Source: Kumtagia sp963820075
GTDB taxonomy: Bacteria > Pseudomonadota > Alphaproteobacteria > Rhizobiales > Rhizobiaceae
Assembly: GCA_963820075.1 (NCBI GenBank)
Contig: CAWFYS010000016.1
Location: forward strand, 110,105-174,104
Direction: 5' to 3'
DNA: 64,000 nt
Position 1 is the stretch's first letter. Every line of letters begins with the position of its first letter. The notes below the pieces were generated by a model. It saw only the letters and a program-made list of their open reading frames with translations. It searched no databases and was not told the origin of the DNA. Below are positions 34,721-43,702 of the stretch, one piece after another. The position numbers and the translations under genes are program-made.

Positions 34721-34854
34721 GGACCCCTTTCGTTGCGTTGCTCCTTGTCCGACTGTAGCGGACGCGACGCGAAACGGAAGAGACAGCCTGCGGTGGAAAC
34801 GATGCGCCGGCCAGCGCTCCGCCGCCGACGGGTCTGCCGGGGCATGATTTTCCC

Positions 34855-35259
34855 TCACGAGATCAGTCGAACGAGCATCAGCACCAGCCCGACGATCGAC
34901 GCCGCCCAGACAAGCGTCCGGACCAGCGGTATGCCCGCCGCGTAGAGCGCGACATAGAGCACGCGCGCCAGAAGCCACAGCCAGGCGCCGGTCGCGCCCA
35001 AGCCGCCGGCCTTGCCGGTAACAACCAGCGCCAGAGCGAGCGCGATGAACGCCGGATAGGTTTCCAGGAAATTGCGCAGCGCGCGGAGCAATCGAGCTGC
35101 GACAAGGTTCCTTGAGAGGCGCTTCTCGTCGCGTGCCCCGACGAGATAACTGAATCCCAGGTCAACAGCCGCGCTCGCTTGCACCACGACGTGCACAAGC
35201 AGAAGCGCCACGCTCCAGGCCAGAACGGTGATTTCCGTCGATGCCGCCGAAACTTCCAT
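34855..35259 (-). CDS. MAPEG family membrane protein
   Basis: A 134-residue protein with four hydrophobic helices of the MAPEG fold (eicosanoid and glutathione metabolism membrane proteins). The signature RALRNFLETYPAFIALAL around residues 59-76 carries the conserved arginine/glutamate pattern, and a long C-terminal pair of helices follows. Bacterial members are trimeric and often of unknown substrate; glutathione-transferase-like activity is possible. It lies between odhB and the VOC gene, same strand, about 100 bases from each, so it may ride in the TCA transcript. Confidence 0.85.
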   Translation of the reverse strand: MEVSAASTEITVLAWSVALLLVHVVVQASAAVDLGFSYLVGARDEKRLSRNLVAARLLRALRNFLETYPAFIALALALVVTGKAGGLGATGAWLWLLARVLYVALYAAGIPLVRTLVWAASIVGLVLMLVRLIS

Positions 35260-35358
35260 GACTCACCCTCCCAGAGCGCGCGGCGGATGGGCGGAATTGC
35301 TTTCGCTTCACGCGCTTCGTGTTCGACAACCGGAGCTTGGCCTCCGGATCGGCCGCCC

Positions 35359-36657
35359 TTACAAATCCAGCACCAGCCGCTCCGGATTCTCCAGGCTCTC
35401 CTTGACCCGGACGAGGAAGGTCACCGCTTCCTTGCCGTCCACGATGCGATGGTCGTAGCTGAGCGCCAGATACATCATCGGCCTGACCACGATCTGGCCG
35501 CCGACCACCACCGGACGGTCCTGTATCTTGTGCATGCCGAGGATGCCGGATTGCGGCGCGTTCAGGATTGGCGTCGACATCAGCGAGCCATAGACGCCAC
35601 CATTGGAAATCGTGAAAGTGCCGCCCTGCATGTCGGCGACGGTAAGCTTTCCGTCGCGCGCGGCCACGCCCAGCCGGCCGATCTCCTTTTCGATCTCGGC
35701 GATCGACATGGCGTCCGCGTTGCGCACCACCGGCACCACCAGCCCCTTCTCGGTGCCGACCGCCACGCCGATATGGGCGTAATTCTTGTAGATGAAGTCC
35801 GTGCCGTCGATCTCCGCATTGACCGCCGGGATTTCCTTCAGCGCGTGCGTGACCGCCTTCGTGAAGAAGCCCATGAAGCCGAGCTTCACGCCATGCTTCT
35901 TCTCGAACACGTCCTTATATCTGGCGCGCAGGTCCATTACGCCCTTCATGTCGACTTCGTTGAACGTCGTGAGCATCGCGGCGGTGAATTGCGCTTCCTT
36001 CAGCCGGCGCGCGATGGTCTGGCGCAATTTGGTCATGCGCACGCGCTCCTCGCGCGGCGCGTCCTCGACGGGAGACGGCGGCCGGGCGGCGACGGGAGCC
36101 GGCGCCGGCGCGGCGGTGGGAGCCGAGGCCGGGGCGGCGGCCGGAGCCGGGACGCCCTTGGCGATCGCCTCCAGCACATCGCCCTTCAGCACCTGGCCAC
36201 GCTTGCCGGAGCCGGCAACCTGATCGACCGAAAGGTTGCTTTCCGCCAAAAGCTTGGCGGCGGCCGGAGCCGGCGGCATGTCGCGCTTCTCGACCACAGC
36301 CTCGCCGGCGATCGCCGCCGTCTTGGCGGCGGCCTCCTTCGTCGTCGACGCGCCGGCGGCGCCGGCTGCCTGAGCCACCGCTTCCGGCCGGGCCTCGGCC
36401 TTGGCGGCCGGTTTTCCGGCGCCGTCCGAGATCGAACCCAGGAGAGCGCCGACGCCAACCGTATCGCCGGTAGCGGCGGCGATTTCGGCCAGCGTACCCG
36501 CCGCCGGGGCAGGCACCTCGAGTGTTACCTTGTCGGTCTCCAGCTCCACCAAGGGCTCGTCGACGGCGACCGCGTCGCCAACCTTCTTGAACCACTTGCC
36601 GATCGTGGCCTCGGAGACGAACTCGCCGAGGGTGGGGACGCGGATTTCGCTGGCCAT
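35359..36657 (-). CDS. odhB: 2-oxoglutarate dehydrogenase E2, dihydrolipoyl succinyltransferase
   Basis: A 432-residue E2 core subunit that transfers succinyl groups from E1 to CoA. An N-terminal lipoyl domain (1-77) has the lipoylated K43 in ELETDKVTLEVPA. An Ala/Pro hinge is followed by a peripheral-subunit-binding domain (LLAESNLSVDQVAGSGKRGQVLKGDVLEAI, about 150-185) and a second Ala/Pro linker. The C-terminal catalytic domain carries the HxxxDG site YDHRIVDGKEAV. It starts 33 bases after sucA on the same strand, the conserved alphaproteobacterial order. Confidence 0.96.
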   Translation of the reverse strand: MASEIRVPTLGEFVSEATIGKWFKKVGDAVAVDEPLVELETDKVTLEVPAPAAGTLAEIAAATGDTVGVGALLGSISDGAGKPAAKAEARPEAVAQAAGAAGASTTKEAAAKTAAIAGEAVVEKRDMPPAPAAAKLLAESNLSVDQVAGSGKRGQVLKGDVLEAIAKGVPAPAAAPASAPTAAPAPAPVAARPPSPVEDAPREERVRMTKLRQTIARRLKEAQFTAAMLTTFNEVDMKGVMDLRARYKDVFEKKHGVKLGFMGFFTKAVTHALKEIPAVNAEIDGTDFIYKNYAHIGVAVGTEKGLVVPVVRNADAMSIAEIEKEIGRLGVAARDGKLTVADMQGGTFTISNGGVYGSLMSTPILNAPQSGILGMHKIQDRPVVVGGQIVVRPMMYLALSYDHRIVDGKEAVTFLVRVKESLENPERLVLDL

Positions 36658-36690
36658 TTGCTTCTGCCTTTTGGGATCTCGATATCTGAA

Positions 36691-39684
36691 TTATTCGCCG
36701 AGAGCATCGTCGAGGAATGCCTGCAACTGCGCCAGATGCTTTGACATAAGGCCGGTTGCCGGCGAGGCGGCGGACGGCCGGCCGGCATATTGCACGCGCT
36801 GGTGCTTGGCGTCGATGTGGGCGAGCACCCATTCCAGATAGGGATCGATGAAGGACCATGCCCCCATATTCTTGGGCTCTTCCTGACACCAGTACATCTG
36901 AGCGTTGCGAAACCGCGAAAGCTCGGTGATCAGTGCCTTGGCCGGGAAAGGATAAAGCTGCTCGACACGCAGCAGGTAGACATCGTTGATGTCCCGCTTC
37001 TGACGCTCCTCGAGCAGATCGTAATAGACCTTGCCGGAGCACATGACGACGCGGCGGATCTTCGAATCCTTCACCAGCCGGACAAGCTCGCCTCCGGTTC
37101 CCTGTAACTGGGAGTCATCCCACAAGAGGCGGTGGAACGTGCTTTCGCCCGACATTTCCGACAGCGCCGAGACCGCGCGCTTGTGGCGCAGCAGCGATTT
37201 CGGCGTCATCAGCACCAGCGGCTTGCGGAAGTCCCGCTTCATCTGGCGACGCAGGATGTGGAAGTAATTAGCCGGCGTCGATACGTTGGCCACCTGCATG
37301 TTGTCCTCGGCGCAAAGCTGCAGGAAGCGCTCCAGCCTTGCCGACGAATGCTCCGGCCCCTGGCCTTCATAGCCATGCGGAAGCAGGCAAACCAGGCCGG
37401 ACATGCGCAGCCACTTGCGCTCGCCCGAAGAGATGAACTGGTCGAACACGACCTGCGCGCCATTGGCGAAATCGCCGAACTGCGCTTCCCAGAGGGTCAT
37501 CGCGCGCGGTTCGGCCAGCGAGTAGCCATATTCGAAGCCGAGCACGGCCTCTTCCGACAGCATCGAGTTGATGACCTCGTAGCCGGCCTGCGCAGGCGAG
37601 AGGTTGTTCAGCGGAATGTAGCGTGCCTCGTCGCGCTGGTCGTAGAGGACGGAGTGGCGCTGCGAGAAGGTGCCGCGCTCGGAATCCTGACCGGAGAGCC
37701 GGACCGGGTTGCCGTCGAGCAGGATCGATCCGAAGGCTAGCGCCTCGCCGGTCGCCCAATCGAGACCCTCGCCGGAATCGATCATCTTGCGGCGCGCGTC
37801 CATGAATCGCGCGACCGTCCGGTGCGCCTCGAAACCCTTCGGTATCTCGGTGAGCTTGCGTCCGATCTCCTTGAGCGTCTTCAGCGGAACCGCGGTCTTG
37901 CCGCGGCGCTGCTCATCCTGGTTGTCGGCGGTGCGCATTCCCGACCAGGCGCCGTCCAGCCAGTCGGCCTTGTTCGGCCGATAGGCCTGGCCGGCTTCGA
38001 ATTCGGCTTCGAGACGGGCGCGCCAGTCAGCCTTCATCCTGTCGAAATCGGCGGTCGTGATCAGACTTTCGCCGATCAGCTTGTCCGCGTAGATTTGCCC
38101 CGTCGTTTTCTGGGTGCGGATCTTGCGGTACATGATCGGCTGGGTGAAGGCCGGTTCGTCGCCCTCATTGTGGCCGAAGCGCCGGTAGCAGAGCATGTCG
38201 ATGACGACCGGCTTGTGGAACTTCATCCGGAACTCGGTGGCGATCTTGGCCGCGTAGACAACCGCTTCCGGATCGTCGCCATTCACGTGGAAGATCGGCG
38301 CCTCGATCATCTTGGCAACGTCCGACGGATAGGGCGAGGAGCGCGAGAAGCGCGGATTGGTGGTGAAGCCGATCTGGTTGTTGATGATGAAATGCAGGGT
38401 TCCGGCGACACGGTGCCCCTTGAGGCCGGACAGGCCGAGGCATTCCGCCACCACGCCCTGGCCGGCGAAGGCCGCGTCGCCGTGCAGCAGCAGGGGCAGC
38501 ACCTTGGCGCGTTCTTCCAGCGGCACGATCTCCTCGCGCGTGCGCCCATAGAGCTGGTCCTGCTTGGCGCGCGCCTTGCCCATGACGACGGGATCGACGA
38601 TTTCGAGGTGCGAGGGATTGGCGGTCAGCGACAAATGCACCTTGTTGCCGTCGAACTCGCGGTCCGAGGAGGCGCCGAGATGGTACTTGACGTCGCCCGA
38701 ACCCTCGACGTCGTCGGGTGTGTAGGAGCCGCCCTTGAACTCGTGGAAGATCGCCCGGTGCGGCTTCGCCATCACCTGGCTCAGCACGTTGAGGCGGCCG
38801 CGATGCGACATGCCGAGCACGATCTCCTTCATGCCCAGCGAGCCGCCGCGCTTGACGATCTGCTCCAGGGCGGGAATGAGCAACTCGCCGCCGTCCAGGC
38901 CGAACCGCTTGGTGCCCTTGTATTTGACGTCGATGAACTGCTCGAAACCTTCCGCCTCGATCAGCTTCTGGAGGATCGCTATCTTGCCTTCGGGCGTAAA
39001 GGCTATGCCCTTGTCCGGCCCTTCGATGCGCTCCTGAATCCAGGCCTTCTCCACCGGATCGGAGATGTGCATGAACTCGACGCCGAGCGTGGAGCAATAG
39101 GTCCTGTTCAGGATCTCCAGCATCTGCCGGATGGTGGCGTATTGCAGCCCCAGAACATTGTCGAGGAAGATCTGCCGGTCGTAATCGGCTTCGGAAAAGC
39201 CGTAGGTCGCCGGCGACAGTTCGTTATAGTCCTCTATCGGCTTGGCGATGCCGAGCGGGTCCAGATTGGCGTGCAGGTGGCCGCGCATGCGGAAGGCGCG
39301 GATCATCATGATGGCGCGGACGGAATCGCGCGTGGCGCGCAGCACCTCGGCGCCCGACAGGGCCTTGCCGTCGGCGGCTGCCTTGCTCTTTATCTTTTTC
39401 TCGACGAGCTTGTCGATCGCCGGCCAGTCGCCGTCGAGTGCCGAGACGAGTTCGCCATTGGCGGCGATCGGCCAGTTCGGCTTCGACCAGGAGGCGCCGC
39501 GCGCGTTTTTGCGCACGTCGCCGGCATCGTCCTTGAGGGCGCCGAAGAAGTCGCGCCATTCCGGCGCAACGGACTGCGGGTCGTCCTCATAGGCCGCCTG
39601 AAGCTGCTCGATATAGTCGGCATTGCCGCCGTAGAGGAACGAGGTCAGGGAAAACTGGTCGTTGGCCTGGTCTTGTCGTGCCAT
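36691..39684 (-). CDS. sucA: 2-oxoglutarate dehydrogenase E1 component
   Basis: A 997-residue thiamine-diphosphate-dependent E1 that decarboxylates 2-oxoglutarate in the TCA cycle. The N-terminal motif QFSLTSFLYGGNADYIEQL is the E2-binding segment. GMSHRGRLNVLSQVM, GDAAFAGQGVVAE (ThDP/Mg region), and CLLPHGYEGQGPEHSSAR mark the catalytic halves. The ATG at 39684 (MARQDQAND) was chosen; the upstream open frame lies in a repeat-bearing spacer. It is unbroken over 3 kb, in contrast to the frame breaks elsewhere. Confidence 0.97.
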   Translation of the reverse strand: MARQDQANDQFSLTSFLYGGNADYIEQLQAAYEDDPQSVAPEWRDFFGALKDDAGDVRKNARGASWSKPNWPIAANGELVSALDGDWPAIDKLVEKKIKSKAAADGKALSGAEVLRATRDSVRAIMMIRAFRMRGHLHANLDPLGIAKPIEDYNELSPATYGFSEADYDRQIFLDNVLGLQYATIRQMLEILNRTYCSTLGVEFMHISDPVEKAWIQERIEGPDKGIAFTPEGKIAILQKLIEAEGFEQFIDVKYKGTKRFGLDGGELLIPALEQIVKRGGSLGMKEIVLGMSHRGRLNVLSQVMAKPHRAIFHEFKGGSYTPDDVEGSGDVKYHLGASSDREFDGNKVHLSLTANPSHLEIVDPVVMGKARAKQDQLYGRTREEIVPLEERAKVLPLLLHGDAAFAGQGVVAECLGLSGLKGHRVAGTLHFIINNQIGFTTNPRFSRSSPYPSDVAKMIEAPIFHVNGDDPEAVVYAAKIATEFRMKFHKPVVIDMLCYRRFGHNEGDEPAFTQPIMYRKIRTQKTTGQIYADKLIGESLITTADFDRMKADWRARLEAEFEAGQAYRPNKADWLDGAWSGMRTADNQDEQRRGKTAVPLKTLKEIGRKLTEIPKGFEAHRTVARFMDARRKMIDSGEGLDWATGEALAFGSILLDGNPVRLSGQDSERGTFSQRHSVLYDQRDEARYIPLNNLSPAQAGYEVINSMLSEEAVLGFEYGYSLAEPRAMTLWEAQFGDFANGAQVVFDQFISSGERKWLRMSGLVCLLPHGYEGQGPEHSSARLERFLQLCAEDNMQVANVSTPANYFHILRRQMKRDFRKPLVLMTPKSLLRHKRAVSALSEMSGESTFHRLLWDDSQLQGTGGELVRLVKDSKIRRVVMCSGKVYYDLLEERQKRDINDVYLLRVEQLYPFPAKALITELSRFRNAQMYWCQEEPKNMGAWSFIDPYLEWVLAHIDAKHQRVQYAGRPSAASPATGLMSKHLAQLQAFLDDALGE

Positions 39685-39746
39685 CTGCCTAACCGGAGCT
39701 TCGCTCCGTCTCCTTTTTTTGCCGGCTTTGCCGGCCTGTGTTTCCA

Positions 39747-39853
39747 ACCCCTCATGCGTCCTGGCGCGTTCAGCCAATCTTCCTGCAAGACGGGTGGAAC
39801 GCGCGTCCGGCCTTCTTCCTCGCAAGGGCGGCGCGCCGGACCGGTTGAGGGGT
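39747..39853. repeat. RIME-like palindromic repeat between sucD and sucA
   Basis: An imperfect palindrome bounded by ACCCCTCA and TTGAGGGGT, with inner arms GCGTCCTGGCGCG and CGCGCCGGACCGG. It takes up the sucD-sucA spacer together with two small hairpins near 39690-39735 (CGGAGCTTCGCTCCG and GCCGGCTTTGCCGGC). Confidence 0.6.
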
Positions 39854-39876
39854 GCTCGTTCCCGGACCCGCCGGCT

Positions 39877-40773
39877 TCATCCCTTGATCGCCTCGACCAG
39901 CGTCTTGCCGAGCCGCGCCGGCGAAGGCGACACGCGAATGCCCGCCGATTCCATCGCCGCGATTTTGTCTTCCGCGCCGCCCTTGCCGCCGGAAATCACC
40001 GCGCCGGCATGGCCCATGGTGCGGCCGGGAGGGGCGGTCCGGCCGGCGATGAAGCCGGCCATCGGCTTGCTGCGGCCCTTTTTCGCCTCATCCTTGAGGA
40101 ACTGAGCGGCATCTTCCTCGGCCGAGCCGCCGATCTCGCCGATCATGATGATCGATTTCGTCTCGTCGTCGGCGAGGAACATCTCCAGCACGTCGATGAA
40201 CTCCGTGCCCTTGACCGGGTCGCCGCCGATGCCCACCGCCGTGGTCTGGCCCAGCCCCTCATTGGTGGTCTGGAACACCGCTTCATAGGTGAGCGTGCCG
40301 GAACGCGACACCACACCCACCGAGCCTTTGCGGAAGATGTTGCCCGGCATGATGCCAATCTTGCATTCGTCCGGCGTCACGATGCCGGGGCAGTTCGGCC
40401 CGACCAGCCGCGACCTGGATCTGTCGAGCAGTGCCTTGACCTTCACCATGTCGAGCACCGGAATACCCTCGGTGATGCAGACGATCAGCGGGATCTCGGC
40501 TTCGATCGCCTCGATGATGGCCGCCGCCGCGCCGGCCGGCGGCACGTAGACGACCGAGGCGTTGGCGCCGGTCCTTTCCTTGCCTTCCGCGACGGAGGCG
40601 TAGATCGGCAGCGACACGCTGCCGTCCCAGAAGGAACCGCCCTTCTTGGGGTGGATGCCGCCGACCATTTTGGTGCCGTGATAGGACAGCGCCTGTTCGG
40701 TATGGAACGATCCCGTATTGCCGGTCAGACCCTGCACCAGGACCTTCGTGTTCTTGTCGATGAGAATGGACAT
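39877..40773 (-). CDS. sucD: Succinate-CoA ligase alpha subunit
   Basis: A 298-residue subunit that, with SucC, converts succinyl-CoA to succinate with substrate-level ATP formation. The CoA-binding Rossmann part starts ILIDKNTKVLVQGLTG. The ligase block has GPNCPGIVTP (about 125-134), and the phosphorylated histidine is H255 in RTMGHAGAVISGG. The length is standard. It is separated from its partner sucC by 451 bases holding a decayed toxin-antitoxin pair, whereas the two genes are normally adjacent. Confidence 0.97.
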   Translation of the reverse strand: MSILIDKNTKVLVQGLTGNTGSFHTEQALSYHGTKMVGGIHPKKGGSFWDGSVSLPIYASVAEGKERTGANASVVYVPPAGAAAAIIEAIEAEIPLIVCITEGIPVLDMVKVKALLDRSRSRLVGPNCPGIVTPDECKIGIMPGNIFRKGSVGVVSRSGTLTYEAVFQTTNEGLGQTTAVGIGGDPVKGTEFIDVLEMFLADDETKSIIMIGEIGGSAEEDAAQFLKDEAKKGRSKPMAGFIAGRTAPPGRTMGHAGAVISGGKGGAEDKIAAMESAGIRVSPSPARLGKTLVEAIKG

Positions 40774-40795
40774 GCGTTTCGAATTCCTCGCGCAG

Positions 40796-40993
40796 TCAAT
40801 GTTCTAGGAATGGGTTGACGGCCCGAACCGAGCCATAGAACTGGTTGTGATTAAGGTCTTCCGTACAGAAGATCGGCGCGCCAAGCCGCTCGGCGGCGGC
40901 AAGCAGCGCCGCGTCGCAGCAGGGGTTGTATCTTCGCGCCGTTGCCAGGCCGGAGAGAGAGGCACTACGCGATTTCGTGCCGGCCAGGTTCAC
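40796..40993 (-). pseudogene. Truncated PIN-domain (VapC-like) toxin remnant
   Basis: A 65-residue frame whose last 45 residues match only the C-terminal part of PIN toxins: CDAALLAAAERLGAPIFCTEDLNHNQFYGSVRAVNPF, where the aspartates of DAALLAAA and TEDL are two of the acidic site residues. The first half, with the leading DTN-type aspartate and the central glutamate, is missing; about 85 residues are lost. It follows the antitoxin-like frame with an ATGA overlap, the usual toxin position, and lies between sucC and sucD. It should be inactive. Confidence 0.7.
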
Positions 40994-41220
40994 GTATCCT
41001 CTCCGAAGCCGCGTAGATCAGGATGTTTGGGCTTGGAAAGCAGTCGATCCTCCCGCTCGGCATAAGCGTCCTGCCTGTTCCAATTGTATCCGAGGCCGAT
41101 GCCGCCGTCCTTCAACTCTTCCATGAGCCTGCGCATGCCGGCCCGAGCCCACGCGATGCTGTCCTCCTGCCCGACCTCGGGAGCGAGAAGTGACCGGACA
41201 GTTGAGAGCCCGCCGTTCAT
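40990..41220 (-). CDS. Putative antitoxin partner of the PIN remnant
   Basis: A 76-residue soluble frame beginning four bases after the sucC stop and overlapping the PIN remnant by ATGA. It contains EDSIAWARAGMRRLMEELKDGGIGLGYNWNRQDAYAE and ends HPDLRGFGEDT, a polar helix plus tail as in small antitoxins. I recognise no named domain with certainty. The antitoxin role is inferred from its size and from its position ahead of a PIN frame. It appears full-length although its toxin is truncated, which is how decaying pairs often look. Confidence 0.55.
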   Translation of the reverse strand: MNGGLSTVRSLLAPEVGQEDSIAWARAGMRRLMEELKDGGIGLGYNWNRQDAYAEREDRLLSKPKHPDLRGFGEDT

Positions 41221-41224
41221 CGGC

Positions 41225-42418
41225 CTAGCCCTGCACCGCCGACACGATCTTCTTGGCCGCGTCGTCGAGATCGTCGGCCGAGACCACGTTCAGCCCGCTC
41301 TCATTGATGATCGTCTTGCCGAGTTCGGCATTGGTGCCTTCCAGGCGCACCACCAGCGGCACCTTCAGCCCGACTTCCTTGACCGCGGCGAGGACGCCCT
41401 CGGCGATGATGTCGCATTTCATGATGCCGCCGAAAATGTTGACCAGTATGCCCTTCACCGCCGGATCGGCGGTGATGATCTTGAAAGCCGCCGTGACCTT
41501 CTCCTTCGACGCGCCGCCGCCGACATCGAGGAAGTTGGCCGGCTCGGCGCCGTAGAGCTTGATGATGTCCATCGTCGCCATGGCGAGACCCGCGCCATTC
41601 ACCATGCAGCCGATATTGCCGTCGAGTGCGACATAGGCGAGGTCGTATTTCGACGCCTCGATCTCCTTCTCGTCCTCTTCCGTCGTGTCGCGAAGCTCCA
41701 GCACGTCCGGGTGGCGGAACAGCGCATTGTTGTCGAACGACACTTTCGCGTCGAGTACGCGCAAATGGCCGTCCTTGAGCACGATCAGCGGGTTGACCTC
41801 GAGCAGGCTCATGTCCTTCTCGACAAAGGCCTTGTAAAGCAGCGGGAAGACGCTCGCGCCGTCCGTCGCCGCGTCGCCGTCGAGCTTCAGCGCCGCATTG
41901 AGCTGGGCAATGTCGTCCGCAGTGACGCCCTTGTCCGGATCGATCGCCACCGTCACGATCTTTTCCGGCGTGTCGTGGGCCACCGCCTCGATGTCCATGC
42001 CGCCCTCGGTGGAGACGACGAAGGCGACCCGGCCCACCGAGCGGTCGACCAGGATCGACAAATAAAGCTCGCGGGCAATGTCGGCGCCGTCCTCGATATA
42101 GAGGCGGTTCACCTGCTTGCCGGCAGGCCCGGTCTGCTTCGTGACCAGCGTGCTGCCAAGCATCTCGCTGACGTTGGCGACGACTTCGCCAACCGACTTC
42201 GCCAGCCGCACGCCGCCCTTGGCGTCGGGCGAAAGCTCCTTGAACTTGCCCTTGCCGCGGCCGCCGGCATGAATCTGGCTCTTCACGACATAGAGAGGTC
42301 CCGGCAGGGCCCTTGCCGCCGCCTCGGCTTCATCCGCCTTGAGGATCGCCACGCCGTCGGCCACGGGCAGGCCGTAGCCCTTCAGCAGTTGCTTGCCCTG
42401 ATATTCATGAATGTTCAT
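41225..42418 (-). CDS. sucC: ADP-forming succinate-CoA ligase beta subunit
   Basis: A 397-residue ATP-grasp subunit that pairs with SucD. The ATP-grasp part (MNIHEYQGKQLLKGYGLPVADG, VVKSQIHAGGRGKGKFKEL) is followed by the Mg/nucleotide residues in LEVNPLIV and the C-terminal CoA-ligase domain (NIFGGIMKCDIIAEGV, VVRLEGTNAELGKTI). It begins seven bases after mdh, so they are co-transcribed. At its 3' end lies the inserted toxin-antitoxin remnant instead of sucD. Confidence 0.97.
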   Translation of the reverse strand: MNIHEYQGKQLLKGYGLPVADGVAILKADEAEAAARALPGPLYVVKSQIHAGGRGKGKFKELSPDAKGGVRLAKSVGEVVANVSEMLGSTLVTKQTGPAGKQVNRLYIEDGADIARELYLSILVDRSVGRVAFVVSTEGGMDIEAVAHDTPEKIVTVAIDPDKGVTADDIAQLNAALKLDGDAATDGASVFPLLYKAFVEKDMSLLEVNPLIVLKDGHLRVLDAKVSFDNNALFRHPDVLELRDTTEEDEKEIEASKYDLAYVALDGNIGCMVNGAGLAMATMDIIKLYGAEPANFLDVGGGASKEKVTAAFKIITADPAVKGILVNIFGGIMKCDIIAEGVLAAVKEVGLKVPLVVRLEGTNAELGKTIINESGLNVVSADDLDDAAKKIVSAVQG

Positions 42419-42425
42419 GGAATCC

Positions 42426-43394
42426 TCACTTCGCCGCGAGCGCCGGGGCGATGCCGGCGCATGCTTCGCACAGGCCGCGCACCGCGTCGACCGACTTGTC
42501 GAACATCTTCTGCTCGGCGCCGTTGAAGTCGATCTCGATGATGCGCTCGACGCCTCCGGCGCCGATCACCACCGGCACGCCGACATACATGTCCTTCACG
42601 CCATACTGGCCGGAGAGATAGGCGGCGCAGGGCAGCACGCGCTTCTTGTCCTTGAGATAGGCCTCCGCCATCCGCACCGCCGAGGCCGCCGGCGCGTAAT
42701 AGGCCGAACCGGTTTTCAGCAGGCCGACGATCTCGCCGCCGCCCTTGCGGGTGCGCTCGACGATGGCATCCAGCTTTTCCTGCGACGTCCAGCCCATTTT
42801 GACCAGGTCGGGCAGCGGGATGCCGGCAACGGTGGAATAGCGCGTGAGCGGCACCATATCGTCGCCGTGGCCGCCCAGCGTCATGGCGCTCACATCTTCC
42901 ACGGAGACCTTGAATTCCTCCGACAGGAAGTAGCGGAAGCGCGCCGAGTCGAGAACGCCGGCCATTCCGACCACGTGGCTTTTCGGCAGGCCGGAGAATT
43001 TCTGCAAGGCCCACACCATCGCGTCGAGCGGGTTGGTGATGCAGATGACAAAGGCGTCCGGCGCGTATTTCCGGATGCCGGCGCCCACCTGCTCCATGAC
43101 CTTCAGGTTGATGCCGATCAGGTCGTCGCGGCTCATGCCGGGCTTGCGCGGCACGCCCGCCGTAACGATGCACACATCGGCGCCCTCGATGCCGGCATAG
43201 TCGTTGACGCCGACATAGGCTGCGTCGAAACCTTCCACGGGCGAGGACTGGGCTATGTCGAGGCCCTTGCCCTGCGGAATGCCCTCCGCAATGTCGAACA
43301 GCACCACGTCGCCGAGTTCCTTGAGCCCGATAAGATGGGCGAGCGTGCCGCCGATCATGCCGGATCCGACGAGAGCTATCTTGCTGCGTGCCAT
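42426..43394 (-). CDS. mdh: Malate dehydrogenase (LDH-like type)
   Basis: A 322-residue NAD-dependent enzyme oxidising malate to oxaloacetate. NAD-binding GSGMIGG is at residues 10-16 with the adenine-ribose aspartate D34. The substrate arginines R83, R89 and R152 (the LDH/MDH pattern with R83 giving malate specificity), D149 and the catalytic H176 in TLGGHGDDM are all present. It is the first gene of mdh-sucC-(TA)-sucD-sucA-odhB. The 308-base region upstream holds the operon promoter and a palindromic operator-like site at 43552. Confidence 0.97.
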   Translation of the reverse strand: MARSKIALVGSGMIGGTLAHLIGLKELGDVVLFDIAEGIPQGKGLDIAQSSPVEGFDAAYVGVNDYAGIEGADVCIVTAGVPRKPGMSRDDLIGINLKVMEQVGAGIRKYAPDAFVICITNPLDAMVWALQKFSGLPKSHVVGMAGVLDSARFRYFLSEEFKVSVEDVSAMTLGGHGDDMVPLTRYSTVAGIPLPDLVKMGWTSQEKLDAIVERTRKGGGEIVGLLKTGSAYYAPAASAVRMAEAYLKDKKRVLPCAAYLSGQYGVKDMYVGVPVVIGAGGVERIIEIDFNGAEQKMFDKSVDAVRGLCEACAGIAPALAAK

Positions 43395-43551
43395 TCGGAA
43401 AGAACCCCTGTCTTAGAAATGCCGAGGAAGTCGCGGTGAAGGCTCGCGGGCCGAAGAACGCCCGTATTTCGCGCCTGCATTAGCGTCGGCAGCCAATATA
43501 TTCAACTGAATATTTCAACCCTAACATTTTCAATCGGTTAGATAGTGCGGG

Positions 43552-43568
43552 ATTTACGTAAACGTAAT
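43552..43568. promoter_or_regulatory. Operator-like palindrome upstream of mdh
   Basis: ATTTACGTAAACGTAAT contains the perfect palindrome TTTACGTAAA and two ACGTAA steps. It resembles the ACGT-rich 16-base sites described for MerR-family LiuR regulators of branched-chain amino-acid and acyl-CoA breakdown. It lies 158 bases upstream of the mdh start and is the only ordered sequence seen in 43395-43702, an otherwise AT-richer promoter region. Which regulator binds is inference. Confidence 0.4.
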
Positions 43569-43702
43569 AGGGCATGGCAGCCCTCCCATGTCCGTCAGGC
43601 GGGGAGCCGACGCGCATATCGGGATCGCCCTTGGCGGCGACCCGCACGGCGGAAGCACCGGCTGCGGCATTGCGCGCCGGAGGCCGCGCTGGCCCTTCCG
43701 CG

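Noticed and set aside
37822..40818. 998-codon open frame on the plus strand
   Set aside because: It is antisense to sucA and sucD, crosses their spacer, and has the composition of a codon-bias shadow with no recognisable domain.
43480..43575. 31-codon frame (MPYYVYVN...) upstream of mdh
   Set aside because: It only superficially resembles a GIY-YIG start, has no family match, and overlaps the operator-like palindrome in a promoter region.
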